Made by a program: the position numbers and the translations under genes
Source of the DNA: Natronohydrobacter sp.
Lineage (GTDB): Bacteria; Pseudomonadota; Alphaproteobacteria; Rhodobacterales; Rhodobacteraceae
Assembly: GCA_007116445.1 (NCBI GenBank)
Contig: SKIM01000015.1
Coordinates: 1 to 11,116, forward strand
Reading direction: 5' to 3'
DNA: 11,116 nucleotides
Notes under the pieces: generated by a model
Seen by the model: the letters and a program-made list of their open reading frames with translations, nothing else
What the model was told of the DNA's origin: nothing
Databases searched by the model: none
In this document: piece by piece, positions 1 through 5,958 of the stretch
Position numbering within the stretch: position 1 is the first letter of the stretch
Layout: every line of letters starts with the position of its first letter

Positions 1-314
1 ACCGCCACGCCCATCATCCCGGCCTGGCCTTCGCAGAACAGGTCATCGGCCGTGGCGGCATAGCCGTCCGTCCCGGTCATGCCCAGAAGCGCATTGATCT
101 CGCCCGAGGGCAGCCGCACCGACAGGCCGAGGCATTTTTCCGTGTAGAACATCGTCCCGTCTGACAGAAAGGCCATGTCCCAGGGGTTGTCGAGCCCCTC
201 CAGAACAGTGGTCGCTTCCAGCTCGGGCGTGGCGGCGGCGGCACTGGCCAGCGCCAGCGCGCAGCACGAAGCCATCAGGCCAGAAACTGGCCTTTTCAGG
301 GTCTTGATCGTCAT
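1..314 (-). CDS. PQQ-dependent sugar dehydrogenase, N-terminal part (3' end outside window)
   Basis: The open frame starts at ATG 312-314 behind a strong GGGAGGAG ribosome site and runs off the left edge after about 104 codons. Residues 1-28 look like an export signal (basic start, then an Ala/Leu-rich stretch ending AAAA before TPELEA); a Met-Ala-Ser-Cys stretch could also be read as a poor lipobox. The mature start carries GLDNPWDMAFLSDG followed by MFYTEK, the typical first blade of soluble aldose (PQQ) sugar dehydrogenases, and later CEGQAGMMGVAV, matching the family's 'GGLLGVA' segment. Such enzymes oxidise sugars in the periplasm and pass electrons to cytochromes. The gene upstream on the same strand (474-794) is a small cytochrome c, which fits as partner. 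Catalytic residues lie beyond the edge. An SMP-30/NHL-type beta-propeller is the main alternative. Confidence 0.75.
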   Translation of the reverse strand, partial: MTIKTLKRPVSGLMASCCALALASAAAATPELEATTVLEGLDNPWDMAFLSDGTMFYTEKCLGLSVRLPSGEINALLGMTGTDGYAATADDLFCEGQAGMMGVA

Positions 315-473
315 GGTGTCACTCCTCCCAAAGTGCTCCGGCCGCTGTTTTGTCAGTGCCGAAGACGCGAAGTATCAGGGCTTGGCAGAAGTCGGTCAAC
401 TAAAAATTCACTGCCGCCGCATCTTTGCAGCCAAGGGTTGACCGCGCCCCGGTGCCGCCATGGGATCAGGTAT

Positions 474-794
474 TCAGTTGAATTCGGTCACGATATAGGC
501 GGCCAGCGCCGCGATCTCGGCATCAGAGAGCGCCGAGGCCGGGCCGAACATCAGCATCGAATTCGGCCCGACCTGCTCTGTGTTGCGGTAGCTTGTCAGC
601 CGCTCGACAAGATAGGCCTCGGATTTGCCGCGCAGGGCGGGAAAGCTGGCCATGCCGCGCCCGGTACGGCCATGGCACTGCGCGCATTCGGCGGCAAATT
701 GCGCCGCCGGGTCGGGCGTATCATTGGCCAGGGCCGGCAAGCTGGCGGCCAGCATGAAAAACCCCACCCCCGCGGGCATGAAAAATCTTGTCAT
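474..794 (-). CDS. Small secreted c-type cytochrome (class I, one heme)
   Basis: This 106-residue protein starts at ATG 792-794, preceded by AGGGAGGG at good spacing; the reading frame extends further upstream but the signal peptide begins exactly here. Residues 1-23 are a signal peptide ending ALA before NDTPDP. The heme-binding motif CAQCH is at residues 37-41, and Met80 or Met82 in NSMLMFGPA is the likely sixth ligand. The C-terminal helix LSDAEIAALAAYI is typical of cytochrome c family class I. It should act in the periplasm as an electron carrier. The sugar dehydrogenase at 314 lies 159 bases downstream on the same strand, so co-transcription is possible, and electron transfer between the two is an inference. 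The 131 bases upstream, to the end of the lasso synthetase gene, show no clear terminator. Confidence 0.9.
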   Translation of the reverse strand: MTRFFMPAGVGFFMLAASLPALANDTPDPAAQFAAECAQCHGRTGRGMASFPALRGKSEAYLVERLTSYRNTEQVGPNSMLMFGPASALSDAEIAALAAYIVTEFN

Positions 795-925
795 CAGCGT
801 CCCTCCCTGCGCCGGATCGGCGATTGTGATCAGGCCCCCGCGCTCCCATCGCGAAAACCTGCTTTCGGGATACATGTTTCAAATCGCCAGAGCAAAGCCC
901 TTTTCTCCGGCGCGCGCACCCGGCG

Positions 926-2872
926 TCAGTCTGGCTGCCCCACACTCTGCCCCGCTCTGGCCGCCTGCCGCGCCTGGTGGCGGCGCCACATCTCATAGAT
1001 GCGCAGCGCTTCGAACTGATAGCCGATCTGCAGGGTCAGCGCGCCCACATCCTCGGGGATCGGCGTGCGGATCGCCGCGCGCAGGGCGGGCATGTCAAGC
1101 CAGGGGCAATCCGCGTCAAACCGCCCGGCCTCGAGATCGCGGATCATCATCTGGCGCCATGTGCGGAAACTCTCGGCGCGCTTGCGCTGATTGGCCAGAT
1201 CGGCCTTGGTCACACCGCGCGGCAGGATATCGCCAAAGAGCTGCCCCATCAGGAAACGCGACATCCCGGTGCCGAAACGGATCTCGCGCGGCAGGCCGAG
1301 CAGGAAATCCAGCAGCGCCCGGTCGGTCAGCGGGTAGCGGTATTCAAAGCCCAGAGGCGCCGACCAGGCCGCCCAGCTGGCCATGCGCTCGCCCAGATGG
1401 CCATTGAGAAACGCCACATGCATGAAGCGATCCGCATCCGGCACCAGCCGCGCCATGGGCATCGGCGGCAGGGCGTCGATCCGCGCGCGCATCGGCGCGG
1501 ACGGGTAGATGCTCTCGGGATAGATCTCATCGAAATATCTGAACCGGCGATTGACCCAGTCGGGCAGGGACGGGGCCACGGCCTGAGACATCAGGAAACG
1601 CGCGATGCGCAGCGGGTGGCGCAGCCCGCCCGACATGCGGCGCGCGGCGCGCAGCACCGGGCGCAGCTGGCCCCGCCGCGCCAGCCAGGCGAAATGGCCC
1701 AGACCATGCGTCGACAGCCCCTCATCCCCGCCCCAGCCCGAGAGCACGACCTCGACCCCGTCGGCGGCGATCTGCTGCAGGACCGGCACTTCGTCAAAGA
1801 GATCCGCCATGCCCTGCAATTCCATCGGCATGCGCGCCAGCGCATCGAGCGCGGTCCCATCCGCCGCCCCGTAGCGCAGCGGCACCCCGAGCGCGTCACA
1901 GCGCGCGGTCAGCAAATGGCGTTCATCGCGCGGGCCCATATCGGGGGCCTCGGGGCCGAGCGGCGGGCACCAGGCATAGGCCGCAGTCAGCCGCGTGCCA
2001 CGCGCGGCCAGCGCTTCCTGGGCCAGGATCAGCATCAGCGTCGAATCGACCCCGCCGCTGAAATGCACCCCCACAGGGGCCGGCGCGTCAGACGCGGCCG
2101 CAGCGGCCGCAGGCAGGCGGGCGGCGACTGCGGCACGGGTCAGCGCGCGCAGCTCCTCATGCGCCTCCTGCGCAGTGATCTGGTCGTGCCGGGGCACTGC
2201 GGCGGGATCCCACCAGCGCTGGCGCGTGACGCCCTGCGCCGAGATCCGCACCCAATGGCCCGGCCCCACGATCTCGACATCCTGCAGGAAGCTTTCCGTG
2301 CGAAAATCATGCGGGTTGCGCAGGAAGCGCGCGATGCGCTCTTCATTGGCAGGCCAGTCGAGATCGTCAAACCCCACCAGCCCCTGCAACAGCGTGGCGA
2401 AAATGAGCGTGCCCTTGCGCTCGGTCCAGTAAAGCGGCCGCACGCCGATATGGTCGCGCGCGAGAAACACCTCGCCTGCGGCTGTGTCATGGATGGCAAA
2501 GGCGAAATCGCCATTCATATGCGCCAGACAATCCGCCCCCCAGCGCTGATAGGCCAGCGCAATCAGCCCGATATCAGCCAGATCCGCCTTGACCCCAAGC
2601 GCGCGGGCGAGATCGGCGCGATTATAGAGCCGGGCATCGGCGAGAACGGTCAGCGCGCCCAGACGCAGCGGCTGCTCAAGGGTCTCTGCGCCGCTCTGGT
2701 CTATTCCGGTCTGGGCGTGATAGCCATATCCGGCATCGGGCACGACCTGCATGTCACTGCGCGCCACACGCCCTGGGCGCAGCGCCTCAAAGGCGCGGGC
2801 GAATACGGCCCGGTCAATCTGCGCGCCCGCAGCCCTGTCTCCAAGCGCCACGCGCCCCAGAATGAAACCCAT
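926..2872 (-). CDS. Lasso-peptide macrolactam synthetase (asparagine-synthetase-like, C protein)
   Basis: The protein has 648 residues. The N-terminal half resembles a class-II glutamine amidotransferase domain (ADARLYNRADL near 78-88, GDFAFAIHD 121-129, ARDHIGVRPLYW 138-149), but it begins MGFILG and lacks the Cys2 nucleophile, so it cannot release ammonia from glutamine. The C-terminal half is an Asn-synthase ATP-pyrophosphatase domain with the P-loop SGGVDS at 272-277 and SGWGGDEG at 378-385. In lasso biosynthesis this fold adenylates a side-chain Asp/Glu of the core so that the N-terminal amine closes the ring. ATG 2870-2872 lies behind AGGAG. Precursors with a Glu at core position 9 lie 1.1 kb away, which favours this role over ordinary AsnB. 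It is transcribed away from the kinase gene, separated by a 162-base divergent region, and is not followed by B1/B2 genes. Confidence 0.82.
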   Translation of the reverse strand: MGFILGRVALGDRAAGAQIDRAVFARAFEALRPGRVARSDMQVVPDAGYGYHAQTGIDQSGAETLEQPLRLGALTVLADARLYNRADLARALGVKADLADIGLIALAYQRWGADCLAHMNGDFAFAIHDTAAGEVFLARDHIGVRPLYWTERKGTLIFATLLQGLVGFDDLDWPANEERIARFLRNPHDFRTESFLQDVEIVGPGHWVRISAQGVTRQRWWDPAAVPRHDQITAQEAHEELRALTRAAVAARLPAAAAAASDAPAPVGVHFSGGVDSTLMLILAQEALAARGTRLTAAYAWCPPLGPEAPDMGPRDERHLLTARCDALGVPLRYGAADGTALDALARMPMELQGMADLFDEVPVLQQIAADGVEVVLSGWGGDEGLSTHGLGHFAWLARRGQLRPVLRAARRMSGGLRHPLRIARFLMSQAVAPSLPDWVNRRFRYFDEIYPESIYPSAPMRARIDALPPMPMARLVPDADRFMHVAFLNGHLGERMASWAAWSAPLGFEYRYPLTDRALLDFLLGLPREIRFGTGMSRFLMGQLFGDILPRGVTKADLANQRKRAESFRTWRQMMIRDLEAGRFDADCPWLDMPALRAAIRTPIPEDVGALTLQIGYQFEALRIYEMWRRHQARQAARAGQSVGQPD

Positions 2873-3034
2873 TTTTCACATCTCTCCTGCAAATTACGCT
2901 GACCCCGTCAGATGTGACGACCTGACAGATCCCTATCGCAGCTTATGGCCCCATCGTCACGGCCATTGCCTCAGGCAGGAAGTTTGACTACTCCGATTGT
3001 GCCATGACTGCAAAACCCTTTTCCGGAGCGCCCC
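2873..3034. promoter_or_regulatory. Divergent control region between synthetase and kinase genes
   Basis: These 162 bases separate the two divergent starts and must hold both promoters. I found no convincing -35/-10 pair on either strand. A cluster of CTGAC/GTCAG half-sites (CTGACCCCGTCAG at about 2900-2912, with a further CTGAC some ten bases on) forms overlapping inverted repeats and could bind a regulator; this is weak evidence. Confidence 0.35.
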
Positions 3035-3037
3035 TTG
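3025..3037 (+). promoter_or_regulatory. Ribosome binding site and TTG start of kinase gene
   Basis: GGAG at 3025-3028 is followed six bases later by TTG at 3035-3037. The frame contains no ATG or GTG between the upstream in-frame TGA (3005-3007) and this codon; the only other possibility is CTG 3008-3010, which has no ribosome site. The nearby ATG at 3004 is in another frame. The rare start codon therefore looks genuine and may keep expression low. Confidence 0.65.
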
Positions 3038-3892
3038 AAACTTTATCATCTTTACGGTCTTGCAGTGGCCTCGGAATTCGACTGCCCCGAAATGACCGAA
3101 ATCACGCCTGAGATCGCCGCCGCGCGCGGATATCCGACGATCTCTCTGCGCCGCGCCACCGAACCGCTGAAGCTGCCCGGTGCCACGCACATCGCACCCT
3201 GGGCGCAGGTGACACCCGATGCGGCGCTGTTCACATTTCGTGATTATGCTCATGTGCTGATCGAGCGCCCGGATCGCATCACGGTCGAAATGCTGCCCGA
3301 TGCGCTGGAAAGCGACATGCGCGCCTATCTTCTGGGCACGGGATTCGCGACGCTTTTGCATATGCGCGGTCTGATTCCGCTGCATCTGTCGGCGATCCAG
3401 ACGCCCGAAGGGGTCTGGGCCTTTACCGGGCCGTCAGGGGCAGGGAAATCCACGCGGGTGACCGAGCTGCATTTCACCCATGGCTGGCCGATCATCTGCG
3501 ATGATGTGGCCGTGCTCAACCCCGCCGATGACAGACCGCTGCTGCATGGCGGGGTCAATCGCATCAAGCTCTGGCGCGACGCGGTGGAGCGATTCGGCAT
3601 CGACCCGACCCGGCTGACACGCGACATCATGCGCGAGGACAAGTTCCACCTGCATGCGCCGGAAATGTTCGTGCCCGAACCGGTCGCGCTGGACGTGCTG
3701 CACTGGATCGAGACGGCGCCCGAGCCCACGGTCACCGACCGCCCCGGACTGGCCGTCGAGATCCTGCTCAACACTGTCTACCGGCCGGAACTGGCGCAGT
3801 TTTTCATCGACCGCGCGGCGCTGGCGCGCAACTGCATGCGGTTTTCGCAACAGATCGAGATCCGCAGCTATCGCAGGCCCGACAGCCTGTGA
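3035..3892 (+). CDS. HPr-kinase-like P-loop kinase, probable lasso-precursor kinase
   Basis: The protein has 285 residues. An N-terminal region of about 110 residues has no motif I recognise. From LHLSA (117-121) onward it has the fold elements of the HPr kinase/phosphorylase C-terminal domain: Walker A GPSGAGKST at 132-140, and IICDD at 154-157 with two acidic residues that would hold Mg2+. It is cytoplasmic, with no signal or membrane segment. Kinases of this type in lasso clusters (PadeK, ThcoK) phosphorylate the C-terminal Ser of the precursor. Here both adjacent precursors end in Ser, so that role is well supported by context. Its start is TTG with a GGAG ribosome site. It converges with the first precursor gene and shares the terminator at 3919-3953. 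True HPr phosphorylation is unlikely, because residues typical of a bifunctional HprK and any PTS genes are not seen. Confidence 0.75.
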   Translation: MKLYHLYGLAVASEFDCPEMTEITPEIAAARGYPTISLRRATEPLKLPGATHIAPWAQVTPDAALFTFRDYAHVLIERPDRITVEMLPDALESDMRAYLLGTGFATLLHMRGLIPLHLSAIQTPEGVWAFTGPSGAGKSTRVTELHFTHGWPIICDDVAVLNPADDRPLLHGGVNRIKLWRDAVERFGIDPTRLTRDIMREDKFHLHAPEMFVPEPVALDVLHWIETAPEPTVTDRPGLAVEILLNTVYRPELAQFFIDRAALARNCMRFSQQIEIRSYRRPDSL

Positions 3893-3918
3893 CAGCGCTG
3901 CTGCCGACCCCGGACATG

Positions 3919-3953
3919 AAAACAGCCCGTTACGCGCGTAACGGGCTGTTTTT
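3919..3953. terminator. Bidirectional rho-independent terminator
   Basis: Bases 3921-3950 form an uninterrupted perfect palindrome (left arm AACAGCCCGTTACGC). On the plus strand it is followed by a T run (3949-3953), which ends the kinase transcript. On the minus strand the A run at 3919-3922 reads as TTTT, which ends the transcript of precursor 1. It lies between two convergent genes, as expected. Confidence 0.9.
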
Positions 3954-3981
3954 GTCATGTGCTTTTCAGCAAAAGCCAGGC

Positions 3982-4155
3982 TTAGCTGCAGCTGTTGGGG
4001 CCATTGAGACCGACCAGCTCATTCCCATTGTTGTCGAAGAAACCGGTTCTCACACCTTCAGCGCAGAAGGTGAAGTTCCCGCTCAGAGTGCGCTCAACGC
4101 CCAGTGTCGTCACGGCCGGGGCTTTCCATGCTTTCTTGGTCTTGGTCTCGCTCAT
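3982..4155 (-). CDS. Lasso peptide precursor 1 (Cys-containing core)
   Basis: This 57-residue peptide starts at ATG 4153-4155 behind AAAAGGA. The leader (residues 1-24) starts MSETKTKKAW and carries W10-x-x-P13-x-V15 and L18-G19, a match to the YxxPxLxxxG leader motif bound by RRE (B1) proteins. It ends VERTL, with Thr at -2. The predicted core is 33 residues and begins SGNFTFCAEG: Ser1 to Glu9 gives a nine-residue ring, with Pro-free Cys7 inside it. The tail contains RTGFFDNNG and ends GPNSCS, so Cys32 could pair with Cys7 and Ser33 is the candidate phosphorylation site. Leader and ring layout match precursor 2, and the arrangement LxVxxT(L/M)-(S/A)G with an acidic residue at 9 and terminal Ser follows paeninodin as I remember it. 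Ring start at Gly2 (eight residues) is the alternative. Confidence 0.85.
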   Translation of the reverse strand: MSETKTKKAWKAPAVTTLGVERTLSGNFTFCAEGVRTGFFDNNGNELVGLNGPNSCS

Positions 4156-4195
4156 CAAACACGTCCTTTTGGATACGAGGTAAAATTATGGATCA

Positions 4196-4224
4196 TGATT
4201 ACGGCTTCATGAAGGACCGTTCAA
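4196..4224 (-). promoter_or_regulatory. Sigma70-type promoter of precursor 1
   Basis: On the minus strand TTGAAC (4224-4219) is followed after exactly 17 bases by TAATCA (4201-4196). Transcription would begin near 4189, giving a leader of about 35 bases before ATG 4155. The same -35, spacing and near-identical -10 occur at the same distance before precursor 2, and the flanking CCGTTCAAG..TTAACA segment (plus strand, 4217-4237) is conserved in both. Confidence 0.75.
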
Positions 4225-4260
4225 GTTTATTAACACGGCCTGTCAGATGCGGCCCTGAAA

Positions 4261-4310
4261 AATTGCAAATTGCAATTCGCAACTGCAATCCGCGCAAATT
4301 ACAGATGCAG
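4261..4310. repeat. GCA/TTGCAA repeat upstream of precursor 1 promoter
   Basis: The block holds six GCA triplets starting at 4265, 4272, 4279, 4285, 4294 and 4307, mostly as AATTGCA-like units about seven bases apart. It is AT-rich compared with its surroundings and lies about 40 bases upstream of the -35 element. A related TGCA-rich stretch (4669-4690) occupies a similar place before precursor 2. It could be an operator or activator site, or residual upstream sequence from the duplication. Confidence 0.45.
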
Positions 4311-4338
4311 GCCTGTCGCCCTGCACGGCAAAGGCCCC

Positions 4339-4376
4339 AAATATAAAACAGCCCGTGGCAGCATCACGGGCTGTTT
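4339..4376 (-). terminator. Rho-independent terminator of precursor 2
   Basis: A 12-bp perfect stem (4346-4357 with 4365-4376) closes a 7-base loop. Read on the minus strand the stem ends GGGCTGTTT and runs into TTTTATATTT, about 36 bases after the stop of precursor 2. Its AACAGCCCGT/ACGGGCTGTT arms are the same as in the terminator after precursor 1, supporting duplication of the whole unit. Confidence 0.85.
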
Positions 4377-4412
4377 CAATGTCAGAAATGGCAGCAGTTG
4401 ATCCAGCCGGGA

Positions 4413-4568
4413 TCAGGAAGGCCCCGAACCGATCACGGTTCCGCCACCCACCAGCTGGCCGAGTTGGCCTTCGGGCAGAACGGTGGTGTTACCGCTCAGG
4501 GTCCGCTCCACGTCCAGAGTCGTCATTGCCGGTGCTGTCCATGCTTTTTTGGTCTGATTATCGCTCAT
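4413..4568 (-). CDS. Lasso peptide precursor 2 (Gly-rich core)
   Basis: This 51-residue peptide starts at ATG 4566-4568 behind AAAAGGA; the frame is open 15 codons further upstream, but the alignment with precursor 1 and the ribosome site fix this start. The 24-residue leader has W10-x-x-P13, then TTLDVERTL with Thr at -2. The predicted 27-residue core begins SGNTTVLPEG, so Ser1-Glu9 would form a nine-residue ring with Pro8 before the acidic residue, the same layout as the paeninodin ring (recalled, not checked). The tail has no charged or aromatic residue (QLGQLVGGG, then TVIGSGPS), so the residues that lock the thread are not obvious. Ser27 is the C-terminal phosphorylation candidate. It has its own promoter and terminator, so it is a separate transcript from precursor 1. 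It has no Cys, unlike its paralogue. Confidence 0.87.
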   Translation of the reverse strand: MSDNQTKKAWTAPAMTTLDVERTLSGNTTVLPEGQLGQLVGGGTVIGSGPS

Positions 4569-4609
4569 TACACTATTCCTTTTGGATCCGAGACAGGTAC
4601 TGTTCAAAT

Positions 4610-4638
4610 TCATTACCAGTTTATTAATATCCGTTCAA
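4610..4638 (-). promoter_or_regulatory. Sigma70-type promoter of precursor 2
   Basis: On the minus strand TTGAAC (4638-4633) is followed after 17 bases by TAATGA (4615-4610). The predicted transcript starts near 4603, about 35 bases before ATG 4568. Element sequences, spacing and distance to the start equal those of precursor 1, which makes both calls stronger than either alone. Confidence 0.77.
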
Positions 4639-4766
4639 GATTGTTAACATGTCCCGGCCCTCTGTGCCCTGCAGAATTGCAGGCTGCAAAGACCCTGCTG
4701 ACAATGCTGCAGAAATTTTGGGCAGCCCGGTGCCGCCGGAGCACTCCATGACGTCAGAACAGCCTT

Positions 4767-4781
4767 GTTCTGGATTCGTTC
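4767..4781. promoter_or_regulatory. Candidate LexA-type box (GTTC-N7-GTTC)
   Basis: GTTC at 4767-4770 and at 4778-4781 are separated by exactly seven bases, which is the LexA (SOS) operator form known in alphaproteobacteria. It lies about 127 bases upstream of the glycosyltransferase start and about 130 bases beyond the -35 of precursor 2. A match by chance in a window of this length is quite possible (roughly one in three), and the site also belongs to an inverted repeat, so the call is tentative. Confidence 0.3.
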
Positions 4782-4907
4782 TGATTCGTCCTCCAGCATG
4801 ACCACGCAAGGACGCGGCGCGCAGATTGACGGATGCGGGGGTGGCTGATAGCGAGACGATATCGCGATCATATTGCCATGGTCGGCCCCTTTCGGAAGCG
4901 TCCTGAT

Positions 4908-5930
4908 ATGCCGACGGCTCGTGTCGCTGTCATCATTCCCTTCTACCAGCGCGAGGCCGGGATCCTGCGTCGCGCCATGGACAGTGTCTATGCCCAGGAG
5001 CTGCCCGAAGGCACGGCCTTGCATGTCTTCATTATTGATGACAGCTCCCCGCTGCCACCGGGCCCTGATCTCGACGGGCTGGAGCAGAGCGCGCAGGTCA
5101 CATGGTCGCTGCATCCCCAGGCCAATACCGGCCCTGGCGGGGCGCGCAATCGCGGTCTGGATCTGGCCGAGGCGCAGGGCTTTGACTACATCGCCTTTCT
5201 CGATTCCGATGACAGCTGGCAGCCCCCCCATATCGCCGATGCACTGGCCGCGCTCGGGCGCGGTTATGACATGTATTTCTGCGACAATGGACGTGGTGAT
5301 ATCTACGAGAGCTACAACACCGAAGTCATGGTGCTGCGCGATAGCGGAGCCGCGCTCCGATCCAAGGCGCAGGAGATTTCGGAAGATGGTCTGGAGATGG
5401 GTTTTGCGCCCGGCGCGCTGGCAGCCGAAATGATAGCAGAATGCCTGTGCCACACATCGGCCGTGGTGTTGCGCGGCACAGCACTCAAGGGGCTGCGGTT
5501 TGACACCGAGCAGCGCAGCGCGGGCGAGGATCACCTGCTGTGGATCCATCTCGCGCTCGACGGGCCTGCCATGGTGATTTCCTGGCGGCGCAATGTCATC
5601 TGCGGCACCGGGGTCAATATCTTCTACGCCGCCTTCGACTGGAACGCGCCCGCCACGATGGGCCGGATCGGATATCAATTGCTCTTGCAGGAAAAACTGC
5701 GCGCCATGCCGCACGCCATGACGCTGGCGCGTGCCGAGGTGGATCAGGCCTTCCGCAAATACCGGCGCGCCTATGGGTTTCTCTTCATCCGCAGCCTGCT
5801 GAAAGGCCGCATGCCGCCGACGGATGCCCTGCGCAAGCTGATGCGATATGACCCGTTGCTGCCCGCGCGCATGCCTTTTCTCTTCGCGCGCGTAGCGCTC
5901 AGCCGCGATCCCGCGATCCGGGAATGGTGA
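4908..5930 (+). CDS. Family 2 glycosyltransferase
   Basis: The chosen start ATG 4908 gives 340 residues and places the first beta strand VAVIIPFYQRE directly after it; upstream ATGs at 4833 and 4878 would add an atypical Arg-rich extension. The ribosome site is weak (GGAAG). The GT-A fold shows FIIDDSSP (41-48), NTGPGGARNRGLDLA (73-87), the metal and nucleotide-sugar binding DSDD at 99-102, and GEDH (206-209) as likely acceptor-side acidic residues. No membrane segment is obvious. It should transfer a sugar from a nucleotide donor to a growing lipid-linked repeat unit in the cytoplasm; donor and acceptor cannot be read from sequence. It ends 28 bases before the convergent pyruvyl transferase gene. 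Its C-terminal part (IRSLLKGRMPP onward) is less conserved in type. Confidence 0.85.
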   Translation: MPTARVAVIIPFYQREAGILRRAMDSVYAQELPEGTALHVFIIDDSSPLPPGPDLDGLEQSAQVTWSLHPQANTGPGGARNRGLDLAEAQGFDYIAFLDSDDSWQPPHIADALAALGRGYDMYFCDNGRGDIYESYNTEVMVLRDSGAALRSKAQEISEDGLEMGFAPGALAAEMIAECLCHTSAVVLRGTALKGLRFDTEQRSAGEDHLLWIHLALDGPAMVISWRRNVICGTGVNIFYAAFDWNAPATMGRIGYQLLLQEKLRAMPHAMTLARAEVDQAFRKYRRAYGFLFIRSLLKGRMPPTDALRKLMRYDPLLPARMPFLFARVALSRDPAIREW

Positions 5931-5958
5931 GCCCCGCTCGGTCTGGGATCTGACGCGC

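Larger units (their letters stand above)
4569..4907. other. 339-base intergenic region between precursor 2 and glycosyltransferase
   Basis: No coding region was found here. From left to right it holds the ribosome site and promoter of precursor 2, a TGCA-rich block (about 4669-4711), an inverted repeat CAGAACA-GCCT-TGTTCTG (4755-4772) overlapping a GTTC-N7-GTTC direct repeat (4767-4781), and the leader of the rightward glycosyltransferase. TTGACG at 4826-4831 with a poor TAGCGA 17 bases later is a weak promoter candidate for that gene. Confidence 0.6.

Noticed and set aside
926..2872. Ordinary asparagine synthetase AsnB
   Set aside because: The N-terminal Cys2 needed for glutamine hydrolysis is missing and lasso-type precursors and kinase lie next to it.
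977..2902. 641-residue open frame on the plus strand opposite the synthetase gene
   Set aside because: It is a GC-rich antisense shadow with a low-complexity Arg/His/Gln composition and no domain; the minus frame has clear PP-loop motifs and a ribosome site.
3982..4568. PqqA-like or unmodified class II bacteriocin precursors
   Set aside because: There is no Glu-x-x-x-Tyr pair as in PqqA and no double-Gly leader end; the WxxP, Thr at -2 and Glu9 pattern fits lasso precursors better.
4833..4907. 25-residue N-terminal extension of the first glycosyltransferase
   Set aside because: It adds an Arg-rich segment before the first beta strand without a better ribosome site; ATG 4908 fits family-2 enzymes.
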